A stretch of DNA of 64,000 nt, taken from positions 62,001 through 126,000 of the forward strand of contig CAYLQY010000001.1 in assembly GCA_964386325.1 (NCBI GenBank). The letters are read 5' to 3'. This document shows positions 41,136 through 50,526 of this stretch, one piece after another (the stretch's first letter is position 1; each line of letters begins with the position of its first letter). This DNA comes from Anaerorhabdus sp964386325. Lineage in GTDB: Bacteria; Bacillota_I; Bacilli_A; Erysipelotrichales; Erysipelotrichaceae. The notes beneath the pieces are model-generated. The model made no database searches, was not told where the DNA came from, and saw only the letters and a program-made list of their open reading frames with translations. The translations under genes and the position numbers were made by a program.

Positions 41136-42505
41136 TGGAAACAAATAATGAGTTTTTAGGGAAAGAACCGGTTGGTAAGTTACTATTCAAGTTGGCTTTA
41201 CCTGCAATTACTGCACAACTTATCAATATGTTATATAACTTGGTAGATAGAATTTATATCGGACACATACCAGAAATTGGATCCCTTGCCTTAACGGGTG
41301 TTGGGGTATGTATGCCAATTATTATGTTAGTATCAGCATTTGCAGCACTTGTAAGTATGGGTGGTGCACCACGTTCTTCTATTTTTATGGGACGTGGTGA
41401 TAAAAGTACTGCTGAAAAAATTATGAATAATTGTTTTACGATGTTATTGTTGATATCGGCAATTTTAACAGTCATTTTATTATTCAATCAAGAAACATTT
41501 TTACTCATGTTTGGTGCTAGTGAAAATACCATTGGTTATGCACTTGATTATATGGGAATTTACGCAATAGGTACGGTTTTTGTTCAATTAGCATTAGGAA
41601 TGAATTCCTTTATAACTGCCCAAGGTTTTGCGAAGACAAGTATGTATACAGTGCTTATTGGCGCAATTACTAATATTATTTTGGATCCTATTTTTATATT
41701 TGGATTAAATATGGGTGTTAAAGGGGCAGCACTTGCGACAATCTTATCACAAGCAATTTCAGCAATTTGGGTTATCTGGTTCTTAAGTGGTAAGAAAACA
41801 ATTCTAAAGATTAATCTTCCCGCAATGAAACTGGATTTAAAATTGATTCTTCCATGTATTGCATTAGGTGTATCACCATTTATTATGCAAGCCACTGAAA
41901 GTATTATTGCAGTTTCATTTAATTCATCTTTACTTCGTTATGGAGGGGATATAGCGGTTGGTGCTATGACGATTTTAACGAGTGTAATGCAATTTTCGAT
42001 GTTACCATTACAAGGTTTATCACAAGGTGCTCAACCAATTACGAGTTATAACTTTGGTGCAAAAAATGCGAGTCGTGTAAAAGAAACATTCTTTAAATTG
42101 GTTAAAGCGAGTTTTACTTACTCTGCAATATTATGGTTATTAATTATGTTAGTTCCACAAGGATTCGCATCTTTGTTTTCACCAGATCCACAACTAATTG
42201 AGTATACGAAGAATGCCTTAAGAATATACATGGCAGTGTCATTTATCTTTGCCGTACAAATATCATGTCAAATGACTTTGATTGCTTTAGGAAATGTAAA
42301 AGCTTCCGTATTTCTAGCGATATTAAGAAAAATTTTGTTGCTTATTCCACTTATTTACATACTTCCAACTATTTTTACTGGAAACCAAACGTTAGCTGTT
42401 TATCTAGCTGAGCCTGTTGCAGATATCATTGCAATTATTTGTACAGTAGCCTTATTTACAAAAGAATTTAAAAAAGCATTAAATAAACTTGAGCAAGGGG
42501 CTTAA
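41135..42505 (+). CDS. MATE-family multidrug efflux transporter
   Basis: 456 residues with twelve membrane helices in two related halves. GKLLFKLALPAITAQLINMLY at the start (split over the first helix) and PLQGLSQGAQPITSYNFGAK in the middle are typical of the DinF/NorM-like MATE class. It exports cationic drugs using an ion gradient. It is coupled to the MarR gene by a TAATG overlap, in a drug-responsive operon. Confidence 0.92.
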   Translation: METNNEFLGKEPVGKLLFKLALPAITAQLINMLYNLVDRIYIGHIPEIGSLALTGVGVCMPIIMLVSAFAALVSMGGAPRSSIFMGRGDKSTAEKIMNNCFTMLLLISAILTVILLFNQETFLLMFGASENTIGYALDYMGIYAIGTVFVQLALGMNSFITAQGFAKTSMYTVLIGAITNIILDPIFIFGLNMGVKGAALATILSQAISAIWVIWFLSGKKTILKINLPAMKLDLKLILPCIALGVSPFIMQATESIIAVSFNSSLLRYGGDIAVGAMTILTSVMQFSMLPLQGLSQGAQPITSYNFGAKNASRVKETFFKLVKASFTYSAILWLLIMLVPQGFASLFSPDPQLIEYTKNALRIYMAVSFIFAVQISCQMTLIALGNVKASVFLAILRKILLLIPLIYILPTIFTGNQTLAVYLAEPVADIIAIICTVALFTKEFKKALNKLEQGA

Positions 42506-42507
42506 GT

Positions 42508-42530
42508 TATAATCATATGATTTGATTATA
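42508..42530. repeat. Short inverted repeat between MATE and ABC genes
   Basis: TATAATCA and TGATTATA, 8-bp perfect arms with a 7-nt loop in the 67-nt gap before the ABC exporter pair. No T run follows, so it may be an operator or an RNA stability hairpin. Confidence 0.35.
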
Positions 42531-42572
42531 GAAAAGGGGATGGATAGAATTAAGAAGAAGGAGATCTAGAAT

Positions 42573-44303
42573 ATGCTAAGAGTTTTTAAAGAGCTAGGAC
42601 GTTTTAAAATTGGAATTATTTTAATTGTAATAACGGTCATTGGTAATGTAGCCGCAAGTTTAGCTTTGCCAGCCTACTTATCAACAATTATTAATACATC
42701 AATTCCAAATAAAGATATTGTGCAAATTGTATCTATTGGTGGAACTATGTTGAATTTTGTACTATTAGGTGCAGTTTGTAATGTTGCTACAGGATACTTC
42801 GCAGCGAGAGTTTCAATGGGTATTGGTAAGAACATGCGTAGTAATGTATTCAGAAAGATTCAATATTTTTCGCAAACAGAATTCGATCGTTTTTCAACAT
42901 CATCACTAATAACACGTACGAATAATGATATTATTCAAGTGCAAAATTTTGTGAATATGATGCTTAGAATCAGTTTAATGGCACCATTTATGTTTGTAGG
43001 TGGTATCATTATGGCTTTAAATAAGAGTGCAACGATGTCGATGATTCTTTTGGTATCAATGCCAGTTATGATTATTACAGTTTTGGTTATAGGTAAGTTC
43101 GCAACACCATTATCAAAGAAGATGCAAGAAAAAATTGATAAGATTAATCTCGTAACGCGTGAAAAACTTACTGGAGTTCGAGTAGCTCGTGCTTTCGGTA
43201 CAGAAGATTATGAAACAGAACGCTTTAGAAAAGTGAATTTAGATTTTATGAATAATTCAATTAAAATGAATACACTTATGGGTGCTATGTCACCAGTTCT
43301 CTCATTAATTTTGTATGCGACTAATGTAGCTTTACTTGCGTTTGGCGGTTTTCAAATTGTAAACACAATCAATGGAATTATGATTGGTGATATCATCGCA
43401 GTAATTCAATATGTTATGCAAATAATGATGGCTGTCATGTTGCTATCAATGATTTTCGTTATGTATCCACGCGCAGCAGTATCAGCTGATCGTATTAATG
43501 AAGTAATGGATACGCTTGAAGTTATTCAAAATCCAGAACAACCAGTAGAAATGCCAAAAGAAAAAGGATATTTAGAATTTAAAGATGTTAGCTTCAAATT
43601 TCCGGGTGCTGATCATAGCGTATTGAAAAATATTAGCTTTAAGTCAAGTCCTGGTGAAATTACCGCTATTATTGGAAGTACAGGTAGTGGGAAGTCTGTT
43701 TTGGTAAACTTAGTTCCACGTTTCTATGATGTGGACGAAGGTGAGATTCTTGTCGATGGTGTTAATATTAAGAAATATGATATTGAAGCACTACGAGCAA
43801 AGATAGGTTATGTTCCGCAAAAAGCATTCTTGTTTAAGGGAACGATTTCCGATAATATTCAGTTTGGTGATGAAAAAGCAAATGATGCTAGAATTGAAGA
43901 AGCAATTCGAATTGCTCAATCATATGACTTTGTAATCGCAAAAGAAGGTGGATTTGAAGCACCAATAGCACAAGGTGGCTCAAATGTATCAGGTGGACAA
44001 AAACAACGACTTGCAATTGCTCGAGCTATTGTTAGAAAACCAGAAATTTATATATTTGATGACTCATTCTCGGCACTTGATTTCAAGACCGATGCGGCTT
44101 TGAGAGGTGCACTAATGAAAGAGGCACAAGATGCTACCGTATTATTGGTAGCCCAACGTGTCAGTACGATTATGCATGCAGATCGTATTCTTGTTATGGA
44201 AAATGGTGCATGTGTTGGTATGGGATCTCACAGCGAACTTCTTAAAACATGTAAGGTATACCAAGAAATTGTATACTCTCAATTAAGTAAGGAGGAAGCA
44301 TAA
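42573..44303 (+). CDS. Heterodimeric ABC exporter, degenerate-site half (YheI/TM287-like)
   Basis: 576 residues behind AAGGAGAT: six membrane helices (about 1-320) then an ABC ATPase. Walker A is GSTGSGKSVL and the signature VSGGQKQR is canonical, but Walker B ends IFDDSFSALD, with Asp where the catalytic Glu should be. This is the non-canonical partner of a heterodimeric type IV exporter. The partner starts 1 nt after the stop. Drug or lipid export is likely, given the MarR-MATE context. Confidence 0.92.
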   Translation: MLRVFKELGRFKIGIILIVITVIGNVAASLALPAYLSTIINTSIPNKDIVQIVSIGGTMLNFVLLGAVCNVATGYFAARVSMGIGKNMRSNVFRKIQYFSQTEFDRFSTSSLITRTNNDIIQVQNFVNMMLRISLMAPFMFVGGIIMALNKSATMSMILLVSMPVMIITVLVIGKFATPLSKKMQEKIDKINLVTREKLTGVRVARAFGTEDYETERFRKVNLDFMNNSIKMNTLMGAMSPVLSLILYATNVALLAFGGFQIVNTINGIMIGDIIAVIQYVMQIMMAVMLLSMIFVMYPRAAVSADRINEVMDTLEVIQNPEQPVEMPKEKGYLEFKDVSFKFPGADHSVLKNISFKSSPGEITAIIGSTGSGKSVLVNLVPRFYDVDEGEILVDGVNIKKYDIEALRAKIGYVPQKAFLFKGTISDNIQFGDEKANDARIEEAIRIAQSYDFVIAKEGGFEAPIAQGGSNVSGGQKQRLAIARAIVRKPEIYIFDDSFSALDFKTDAALRGALMKEAQDATVLLVAQRVSTIMHADRILVMENGACVGMGSHSELLKTCKVYQEIVYSQLSKEEA

Positions 44304-44304
44304 T

Positions 44305-46086
44305 ATGAAAAAGAGTAAATCATTAGATTTCAAAGTTATCTTTGGACGCTTATTTGCTTTCATGAAACCCTATCGTAAAGGTTTAATTGTTTCAATTATA
44401 TTTATTATATTAGCATCGATGTTTAATAGCTTTGCACCGTTTATTTTGGGTAAAGCAACGGATGCGATGATTCATTTAGTAGTTGATGGAGCACCATCAA
44501 ATGAAGGTATACGCAATTTTATTACAATCTTAATCGTATTGGCAATTTGTTATGTTCTATATTCTATATTTAAATATCTCAGTACACACATCATGGTTCG
44601 TGTATCACAAAAAACAATTTTTGATATTCGTAGTCGTGTTGATGAAAAACTAAAAAAATTACCACTTAATTATTTTGATACAAACACATACGGTGATATC
44701 TTAAGTAGAATTACAAATGATGTTGATACAATTTCTAATAGCTTACAACAAAGTTTAGATCAAATAGTTACAGCGGTTACTTCATTAATATTTATTCTAA
44801 TAATGATGTTAGCGATTAGTCCTATTCTTACTCTAATCGGGGTTATTACAGTTCCATTGGCTTTGATTATTTCAATGAAGATTGCTCAAAAAGCACAACG
44901 CTTTTTCAAGGAACAACAAGACACATTAGGTGATTTGAATGGTTATGTAGAAGAAATGTATACTGGACACAATGTAATCAGTGCTTTTGGTAAAGAAGAA
45001 GATGTTATAGATGACTTTGAGGTTACAAATCATGACCTATATCAAAGCGGATGGAAGTCTCAATTCTTATCAAGTACACTAATGCCAATTACCCAAGCAA
45101 TGACAAATCTAGGATATGTTGCAGTAGCAGTGGTTAGTGCTATTCTTGTAATTTCTGGACGTATGACAATTGGTATGATTCAATCATTTATTCAATATTT
45201 ACGTCAATTCTCACAACCAATCAATCAAACGGTTCAAATATCAAATGTACTTCAATCTACAGCAGCAGCATCTGCACGTATCTTTGAATTCTTAGACGAA
45301 AAAGATGAAATAAGTGAAAAAGAATCTGCAATTTATCCAGAAGTTGTTGATGGTACAGTTGACTTTGAACATGTGAAGTTTGGATATTTACCATACCAAA
45401 CATTAATGAATGATGTTTCGTTACATGTAAATCCTGGAAGTAAAATAGCGATAGTTGGTCCTACTGGTGCAGGTAAAACAACATTAATCAATTTGCTTCT
45501 TCGTTTCTATGATGTGAACGATGGAAGTATTAAGATGAATGGCGTTGATATCCGTGATATGAAACGATTTAAACTTCGCGAAATCTTTGGAATGGTTCTT
45601 CAAGATACTTGGTTATTTACAGGATCAATACGAGAAAATATTCGTTATGGTCGATTAGGTGCAACGGATGAAGAAGTAGAGCTAGCTGCAAAAGCGGCAC
45701 ATGCTGATGAATTCATACGTATGCTCCCAGGAGGCTATGATATGGTTCTTCAAGAAGGAGCAACCAATATTGCGCAAGGTGAAAGACAGTTGATAACAAT
45801 TGCACGTGCAATCTTATCAGATGCACCAATCATGATTCTTGATGAAGCAACTTCATCAATTGATACACGTACAGAAGTATTGATACAAGACGCAATGGCT
45901 AATTTAATGAAGGGTCGTACAAGTTTTGTTATAGCCCATCGTTTATCTACAATTCGTGATGCCGATATGATTATTTATATGCAAAACGGCGATATTAAAG
46001 AAACGGGTACACATGATGGATTACTTGCGAAGGGTGGCTTATACGCTAAACTTTACAACAGTCAATTCGCTGAAAATAATGGATAG
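44305..46086 (+). CDS. Heterodimeric ABC exporter, catalytic-site half (YheH/TM288-like)
   Basis: 593 residues: membrane domain then ABC ATPase with Walker A GPTGAGKTTL and canonical Walker B MILDEATSSID, but signature IAQGERQ in place of LSGGQ. Combined with the partner at 42573, one intact ATP site (this Walker A/B plus the partner signature) and one degenerate site result, as in BmrCD, LmrCD and TM287/288. It ends the MarR operon at a strong terminator. Confidence 0.92.
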   Translation: MKKSKSLDFKVIFGRLFAFMKPYRKGLIVSIIFIILASMFNSFAPFILGKATDAMIHLVVDGAPSNEGIRNFITILIVLAICYVLYSIFKYLSTHIMVRVSQKTIFDIRSRVDEKLKKLPLNYFDTNTYGDILSRITNDVDTISNSLQQSLDQIVTAVTSLIFILIMMLAISPILTLIGVITVPLALIISMKIAQKAQRFFKEQQDTLGDLNGYVEEMYTGHNVISAFGKEEDVIDDFEVTNHDLYQSGWKSQFLSSTLMPITQAMTNLGYVAVAVVSAILVISGRMTIGMIQSFIQYLRQFSQPINQTVQISNVLQSTAAASARIFEFLDEKDEISEKESAIYPEVVDGTVDFEHVKFGYLPYQTLMNDVSLHVNPGSKIAIVGPTGAGKTTLINLLLRFYDVNDGSIKMNGVDIRDMKRFKLREIFGMVLQDTWLFTGSIRENIRYGRLGATDEEVELAAKAAHADEFIRMLPGGYDMVLQEGATNIAQGERQLITIARAILSDAPIMILDEATSSIDTRTEVLIQDAMANLMKGRTSFVIAHRLSTIRDADMIIYMQNGDIKETGTHDGLLAKGGLYAKLYNSQFAENNG

Positions 46087-46087
46087 A

Positions 46088-46120
46088 AAAGGTGGTTATT
46101 TAGTTAACCACCTTTCTTTT
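46088..46120. terminator. Terminator after ABC exporter operon
   Basis: AAAGGTGGTTA, a 6-nt loop and TAACCACCTTT form a perfect 11-bp stem followed by CTTTT. The right arm covers the stop codon of the convergent GNAT gene. Confidence 0.8.
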
Positions 46121-46658
46121 CGTTAGGATTAATTTTTGAATAATAAACAACATCATGAAATTTATCGTGATAATAGAGCTCGTCGATGCAGATACCTTCT
46201 TTTGTACATCCAAGTTTTTCCATAACACGGATGGAAGCGGTATTTTCTACAATTGCACCATAAGAAATTTTATGAAAATGGCAATCATTATAAAGGTATT
46301 CATGAATATCTTCTAAGGCTTCATGAACAATTCCTTTGCCCCAATACTTACGTCCAATGCCGTAACCAAGTTCAATGGATCTTGCTTTCTCATCGTGCGT
46401 TTGTTCAATAATAAATCCTAAAGCAACACCTTCAAATTCAATTGCCCAACATAATAAACCATTCGCTATTCGATTGAAAAGAGAATCGAGTGTAAAATCT
46501 TCGAATTTTTCATAATACGGCGCTAGGAAATATTTCAACACTTCTGGATCATTATTAATGTTATTAAAAATATCTCTCTTATCTTCTAGTGACAATGGTC
46601 TAAGTAAACAACGGTTTGTTTTAAGAATCTTTGATCCTTGAGTTAAATCTAAGTTCAT
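46104..46658 (-). CDS. GNAT N-acetyltransferase (RimJ/RimL type)
   Basis: 184 residues from ATG 46658 behind AAAGGAG; the seven codons upstream lack a site. LKTNRCLLRPLSLEDK opens it, the acetyl-CoA loop is LGYGIGRKYWGKGIVHEAL, and VENTASIRVMEKLGC closes it, all typical of ribosomal-protein-type acetyltransferases. The target is unknown. It is divergent from the pentose phosphate operon and converges on the ABC exporter gene. Confidence 0.88.
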   Translation of the reverse strand: MNLDLTQGSKILKTNRCLLRPLSLEDKRDIFNNINNDPEVLKYFLAPYYEKFEDFTLDSLFNRIANGLLCWAIEFEGVALGFIIEQTHDEKARSIELGYGIGRKYWGKGIVHEALEDIHEYLYNDCHFHKISYGAIVENTASIRVMEKLGCTKEGICIDELYYHDKFHDVVYYSKINPNEKKGG

Positions 46659-46749
46659 CGTATTTCTCCTTTTTGACATATTATCATGAGCATAAATAAA
46701 GGTAAAGATACAAAAATATGATAAACTGTGAATAATAGGAGGTATAGTT

Positions 46750-47709
46750 ATGATAACAGGTTATGTTGGAACATATACATCTGATTTGAGTCAAGGAATT
46801 TATCGATTTGAATTAGATGAATCTACCGGCGTTTTATCAAATAAAGTTTTATTTAAAAAAATTAAAAACTCTAAATATATTGCATGTAATAATGAATACA
46901 TCTATTCACTTTATGATGGTGAGGGTGGCTCTGGAGTATTAGTAATGAATCACAATGGTGATTTAATAGATTCACTTCTTTTTGAAAAAGTTACCTCATG
47001 TTTCATAGGCTTTAAAGGAAATGATATTTATACTGCAAATTATCATGAAGGAACTGTATCGAAACTAAAATTTGATGGTAATAAACTACAATTCATTAAA
47101 ACATTAAAAATCAAGGATATGGCAGGGTGTCATCAGGTGATTTTCTTTCAAGATAAACTTCTAGTGCCATGTTTATTTTTAGATGAAGTAAAAATACTAA
47201 ATGAAGATTTAGAAATTATCGATTCAATAGAATTACCCAAAGGAAGTGGACCACGACATGGTGTTATATCAACAGATAATAAACGATTGTATTTAAATAC
47301 AGAATTAAGTAATGAATTATTCACTTACGAAATTGTTGATGGAAAATTTAAATGTATTTATCAAATGTCAATTCTTCCAAATAGCGAAACAAATAAAGAA
47401 GGAACAGCAGCACTTCGAATCAGTCGTAATGGAAGAAAATTATACATATCAACACGTGGTTTAAATATTATTACAGTTGTTGATATCGGTGGGCATTTGC
47501 CAAAGTTATTACAATTTGAAGAATCAGGTGGTAATCATCCACGAGATATATTAGATGTTGCAAATGATAAGTATTTATTAGTTGCGAATCGATTTAGTAA
47601 TGAATTATTAGCGTATCGATTATTACAAGGAAGAATAGGAATCGTTACTTCTAAACTTGATATTCCAGAAGGTGTATCAATTGTGATGAAAGGAGATCTC
47701 AATGATTAA
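46750..47709 (+). CDS. pgl: 6-phosphogluconolactonase (lactonase, beta-propeller type)
   Basis: 319 residues behind AGGAGG. The YVGTYTSDLSQGIYRFELD opening and the motifs GSGPRHGVISTDNKRLY and GGNHPRDILDV are those of the seven-bladed Pgl/YbhE lactonase family. It hydrolyses 6-phosphogluconolactone. The gene overlaps gnd by 8 nt, and zwf follows, which supports this role over other lactonases. The gene symbol rests on that context. Confidence 0.87.
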   Translation: MITGYVGTYTSDLSQGIYRFELDESTGVLSNKVLFKKIKNSKYIACNNEYIYSLYDGEGGSGVLVMNHNGDLIDSLLFEKVTSCFIGFKGNDIYTANYHEGTVSKLKFDGNKLQFIKTLKIKDMAGCHQVIFFQDKLLVPCLFLDEVKILNEDLEIIDSIELPKGSGPRHGVISTDNKRLYLNTELSNELFTYEIVDGKFKCIYQMSILPNSETNKEGTAALRISRNGRKLYISTRGLNIITVVDIGGHLPKLLQFEESGGNHPRDILDVANDKYLLVANRFSNELLAYRLLQGRIGIVTSKLDIPEGVSIVMKGDLND

Positions 47710-49099
47710 AAATGATATCGGTGTTATTGGCTTAGGAACGATGGGAAAAAATCTTGCGCTGAATCTTGCAAGTAAGGGATTCAAGGTTGCAGGATTTAAT
47801 CGTACCTATGCAATAACCAAAGAAATAGAAAATGAAAAGAAAGATAATTTTAAAGGATATGAAGAAATATCTGAATTTGTGGATTCATTAGAAAAACCTG
47901 CAAAGATTATTGTAATGGTAAAAGCAGGAGATCCAGTAGATATGGTTTGTGATCAGTTGCTAGATTTCTTAATTGAAGGAGATATTATTATTGATGCAGG
48001 TAATTCTTATTTCAAAGATACAATGCGTCGTCATGATTTTATTGAATCAAGAGGAATTTTCTATTTTGGTGTAGGTGTATCGGGTGGTGAAAAAGGTGCA
48101 CTTCTTGGACCAAGTATTATGCCAGGTGGTGATTCAGATGCTTATGAATTAATCAAGCCGTATTTAGAAGCCATTGCAGCGCAAAAAAATGGTGAAGCAT
48201 GTTGTACCTACATTGGTCCCAATGGTGCAGGGCATTATGTAAAGATGGTGCATAATGGTATTGAATATGCTGATATGCAACTCATTGCAGAAAGTTATTT
48301 ATTACTAAAAGAAATTGGTCATTTTTCAAATCAAGAAATGGCGGAAATTTACGAAGAATGGAATAATGGTGAATTACGTAGTTATCTCATTGAAATAACA
48401 GCGAAGATTTTAAGAGAAAAAGATGAATTAACAGATTTAGATTTAGTCGATATGATTGTCGATAAGGCAAGCCAAAAAGGAACGGGTAAGTGGACAATTC
48501 TTGAAGCTGTCAATCAAGATTTTAATGTTTCTTTAATTCAAGCAGCTGTTCAAGCACGCATAACATCTAATATTGTTGAACGCGATATTTTCGCAAGAGC
48601 TTTAATGACACCCAATGGAAAAGAAATAAATCCTAAAGTATTTAAAGAAGAAGTTAGAAAAGCTTATACACTTGGAAAGTTAATTGCGTATGCACAAGGA
48701 TTCTCATTGATGCATGATGCCTCTGTTCGATATGATTGGCATTTAGATTTAGGTAAAATCGCATCGATTTTTAGAGCGGGATGTATTATTCAAGCAGAGT
48801 TGTTAGAAGTTATTATGAATGTCTACAAGAATGAAGAAGTATTAAGTAATTTCTTAACAGATGGAAGTATGATTAATCAGATTAATACAAACATTCAATC
48901 ATTACGCGTTACCAATTCACTTGCGATATTAGCAGGAGTACCAATTCCAGTGTTAACATCTGCAATTACTTATTTGGATCAACTTAGAAGTAAATGTGTT
49001 GGGGCTAATCTAATTCAAGCACAACGTGACTTCTTTGGAGCACATACATTTGAAAGAATTGATGTTGAGGGGAAAGTTCATCATGAGTGGGAAAATTAA
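47702..49099 (+). CDS. gnd: 6-phosphogluconate dehydrogenase (decarboxylating)
   Basis: 465 residues behind AAAGGAG. The NADP site is IGLGTMGKNLALNLASKG, the substrate site is in GVSGGEKGALLGPSIMPGG, and the family signature IVDKASQKGTGKW is intact. It makes ribulose 5-phosphate, CO2 and NADPH. It overlaps pgl by 8 nt and zwf by 17 nt. Confidence 0.97.
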   Translation: MIKNDIGVIGLGTMGKNLALNLASKGFKVAGFNRTYAITKEIENEKKDNFKGYEEISEFVDSLEKPAKIIVMVKAGDPVDMVCDQLLDFLIEGDIIIDAGNSYFKDTMRRHDFIESRGIFYFGVGVSGGEKGALLGPSIMPGGDSDAYELIKPYLEAIAAQKNGEACCTYIGPNGAGHYVKMVHNGIEYADMQLIAESYLLLKEIGHFSNQEMAEIYEEWNNGELRSYLIEITAKILREKDELTDLDLVDMIVDKASQKGTGKWTILEAVNQDFNVSLIQAAVQARITSNIVERDIFARALMTPNGKEINPKVFKEEVRKAYTLGKLIAYAQGFSLMHDASVRYDWHLDLGKIASIFRAGCIIQAELLEVIMNVYKNEEVLSNFLTDGSMINQINTNIQSLRVTNSLAILAGVPIPVLTSAITYLDQLRSKCVGANLIQAQRDFFGAHTFERIDVEGKVHHEWEN

Positions 49100-50501
49100 A
49101 ACTAACTTTACAATTTTTGGCGGCACTGGTGATTTAACGTATCGTAAATTAATACCGGCATTATACAATTTGTATGCAACTAATAAGTTTACAAATAATG
49201 ATCGAATTGTTGCGATAGGAAGAAGAGAATATCAACTTGAAGAATATCATGAAATTATCAAAGACTGGGTCAACAAGTATTCCAGAATTAAATTTGATGA
49301 GACAACATTTCAAAATTTCTTGAAACAAGTTGATTATTTCAAAATGGATTTTACTGACTTAGAAGAGTACAAAAGATTAGAAGCATACTATAAAGAAAAA
49401 GGTGTAGAAAATCATATTTTTTACTATGCAGTTGCACCTTCCTTCTTTAGTGTTATTAGTGACGGAATTATTTCTATTAGCGATTGTAAGAATGAGAAAA
49501 TCATTATTGAAAAACCATTTGGTGAAACATTAGAGAACGCTAATGAAATAAGTAAGAAATTAGAAGCTTGTTTTGGTGAAAATCATATTTATCGTATAGA
49601 TCATTACTTAGGAAAAGAAATGGTTCGTAGTATTCAAACACTTCGCTTCACAAATCCTATTTTTGCGAATAGTTGGAATAATAAGAATATTGATAATGTT
49701 CAAATTATTGCACATGAAGAAGTAGGTGTTGAAACACGTGGTAATTATTATGACAAAGTAGGAGCATTAAAAGATATGGTTCAAAATCATTTGATGCAAA
49801 TTATGACTTTGGTCGCAATGGAAAAACCGGATACCACTCATGATATTCATGATAGACAAATTGAAGTATTGAAATCTCTACGTCCGGTTAATCGTTTGGA
49901 TATGGAATCATCAATGGTACTTGGGCAATATGATGGATATAAAAATGAACTCAATGTTGATCAACTCTCAACAACTGAAACATTTGCTGCATGTAAGTTG
50001 TTTATTGATAACTACAAATGGGATAATGTTCCGTTCTACATTAAAACCGGCAAAAAGATGAGTAGTCGAGAGATGAATGTGATTATTACTTTTCGACCAT
50101 TAGATAATGAATCAAAACCTAATGTACTCACAATTAAAATACAACCACTCGAAGGAGTGAGTCTTAAATTTAATATTAAAAGACCAGGTGAAAGTGAAGA
50201 AGTTATTCAAACTGAAATGGATTTTTGTCAAAGTTGTATTCCTAGTCATCGAATTAATACACCGGAAGCTTACGAGCGATTATTGGAAGCGGTTGTTAAT
50301 TCTGAACAAACTTGGTTTTCAAAATGGGATCAAATTTATTTGAGTTGGAAATATATTGAACAACTTAAGGAAAAGTATTGTGAGTTGCAATTGCCAATCT
50401 ATTCATATAGTCAAAATACCGATGGACCTGATGAAGCTATTCAAATTATGGAAGATGATTCTCAATCATGGGGAGAATCACAACTTGCATGCAAACGTTA
50501 A
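49083..50501 (+). CDS. zwf: Glucose-6-phosphate 1-dehydrogenase
   Basis: 472 residues from ATG 49083, 9 nt past a GAGGGG site within gnd; upstream in-frame codons encode unrelated residues. The NADP motif is FGGTGDLTYRKLIPALYNL, IIEKPFGETL follows, and the active-site motif RIDHYLGKEMV is intact. It oxidises glucose 6-phosphate to the lactone used by Pgl. With pgl and gnd it completes the oxidative pentose phosphate branch in one operon. Confidence 0.96.
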   Translation: MSGKIKTNFTIFGGTGDLTYRKLIPALYNLYATNKFTNNDRIVAIGRREYQLEEYHEIIKDWVNKYSRIKFDETTFQNFLKQVDYFKMDFTDLEEYKRLEAYYKEKGVENHIFYYAVAPSFFSVISDGIISISDCKNEKIIIEKPFGETLENANEISKKLEACFGENHIYRIDHYLGKEMVRSIQTLRFTNPIFANSWNNKNIDNVQIIAHEEVGVETRGNYYDKVGALKDMVQNHLMQIMTLVAMEKPDTTHDIHDRQIEVLKSLRPVNRLDMESSMVLGQYDGYKNELNVDQLSTTETFAACKLFIDNYKWDNVPFYIKTGKKMSSREMNVIITFRPLDNESKPNVLTIKIQPLEGVSLKFNIKRPGESEEVIQTEMDFCQSCIPSHRINTPEAYERLLEAVVNSEQTWFSKWDQIYLSWKYIEQLKEKYCELQLPIYSYSQNTDGPDEAIQIMEDDSQSWGESQLACKR

Positions 50502-50525
50502 AAAAAAGGGAATACGTTCCCTTTT
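50502..50525. terminator. Bidirectional terminator between zwf and pepD
   Basis: AAAAAGGGAA, a TACG loop and TTCCCTTTTT form a perfect 10-bp stem with A and T tracts on both sides, between convergent genes. Confidence 0.85.
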
Positions 50526-50526
50526 T

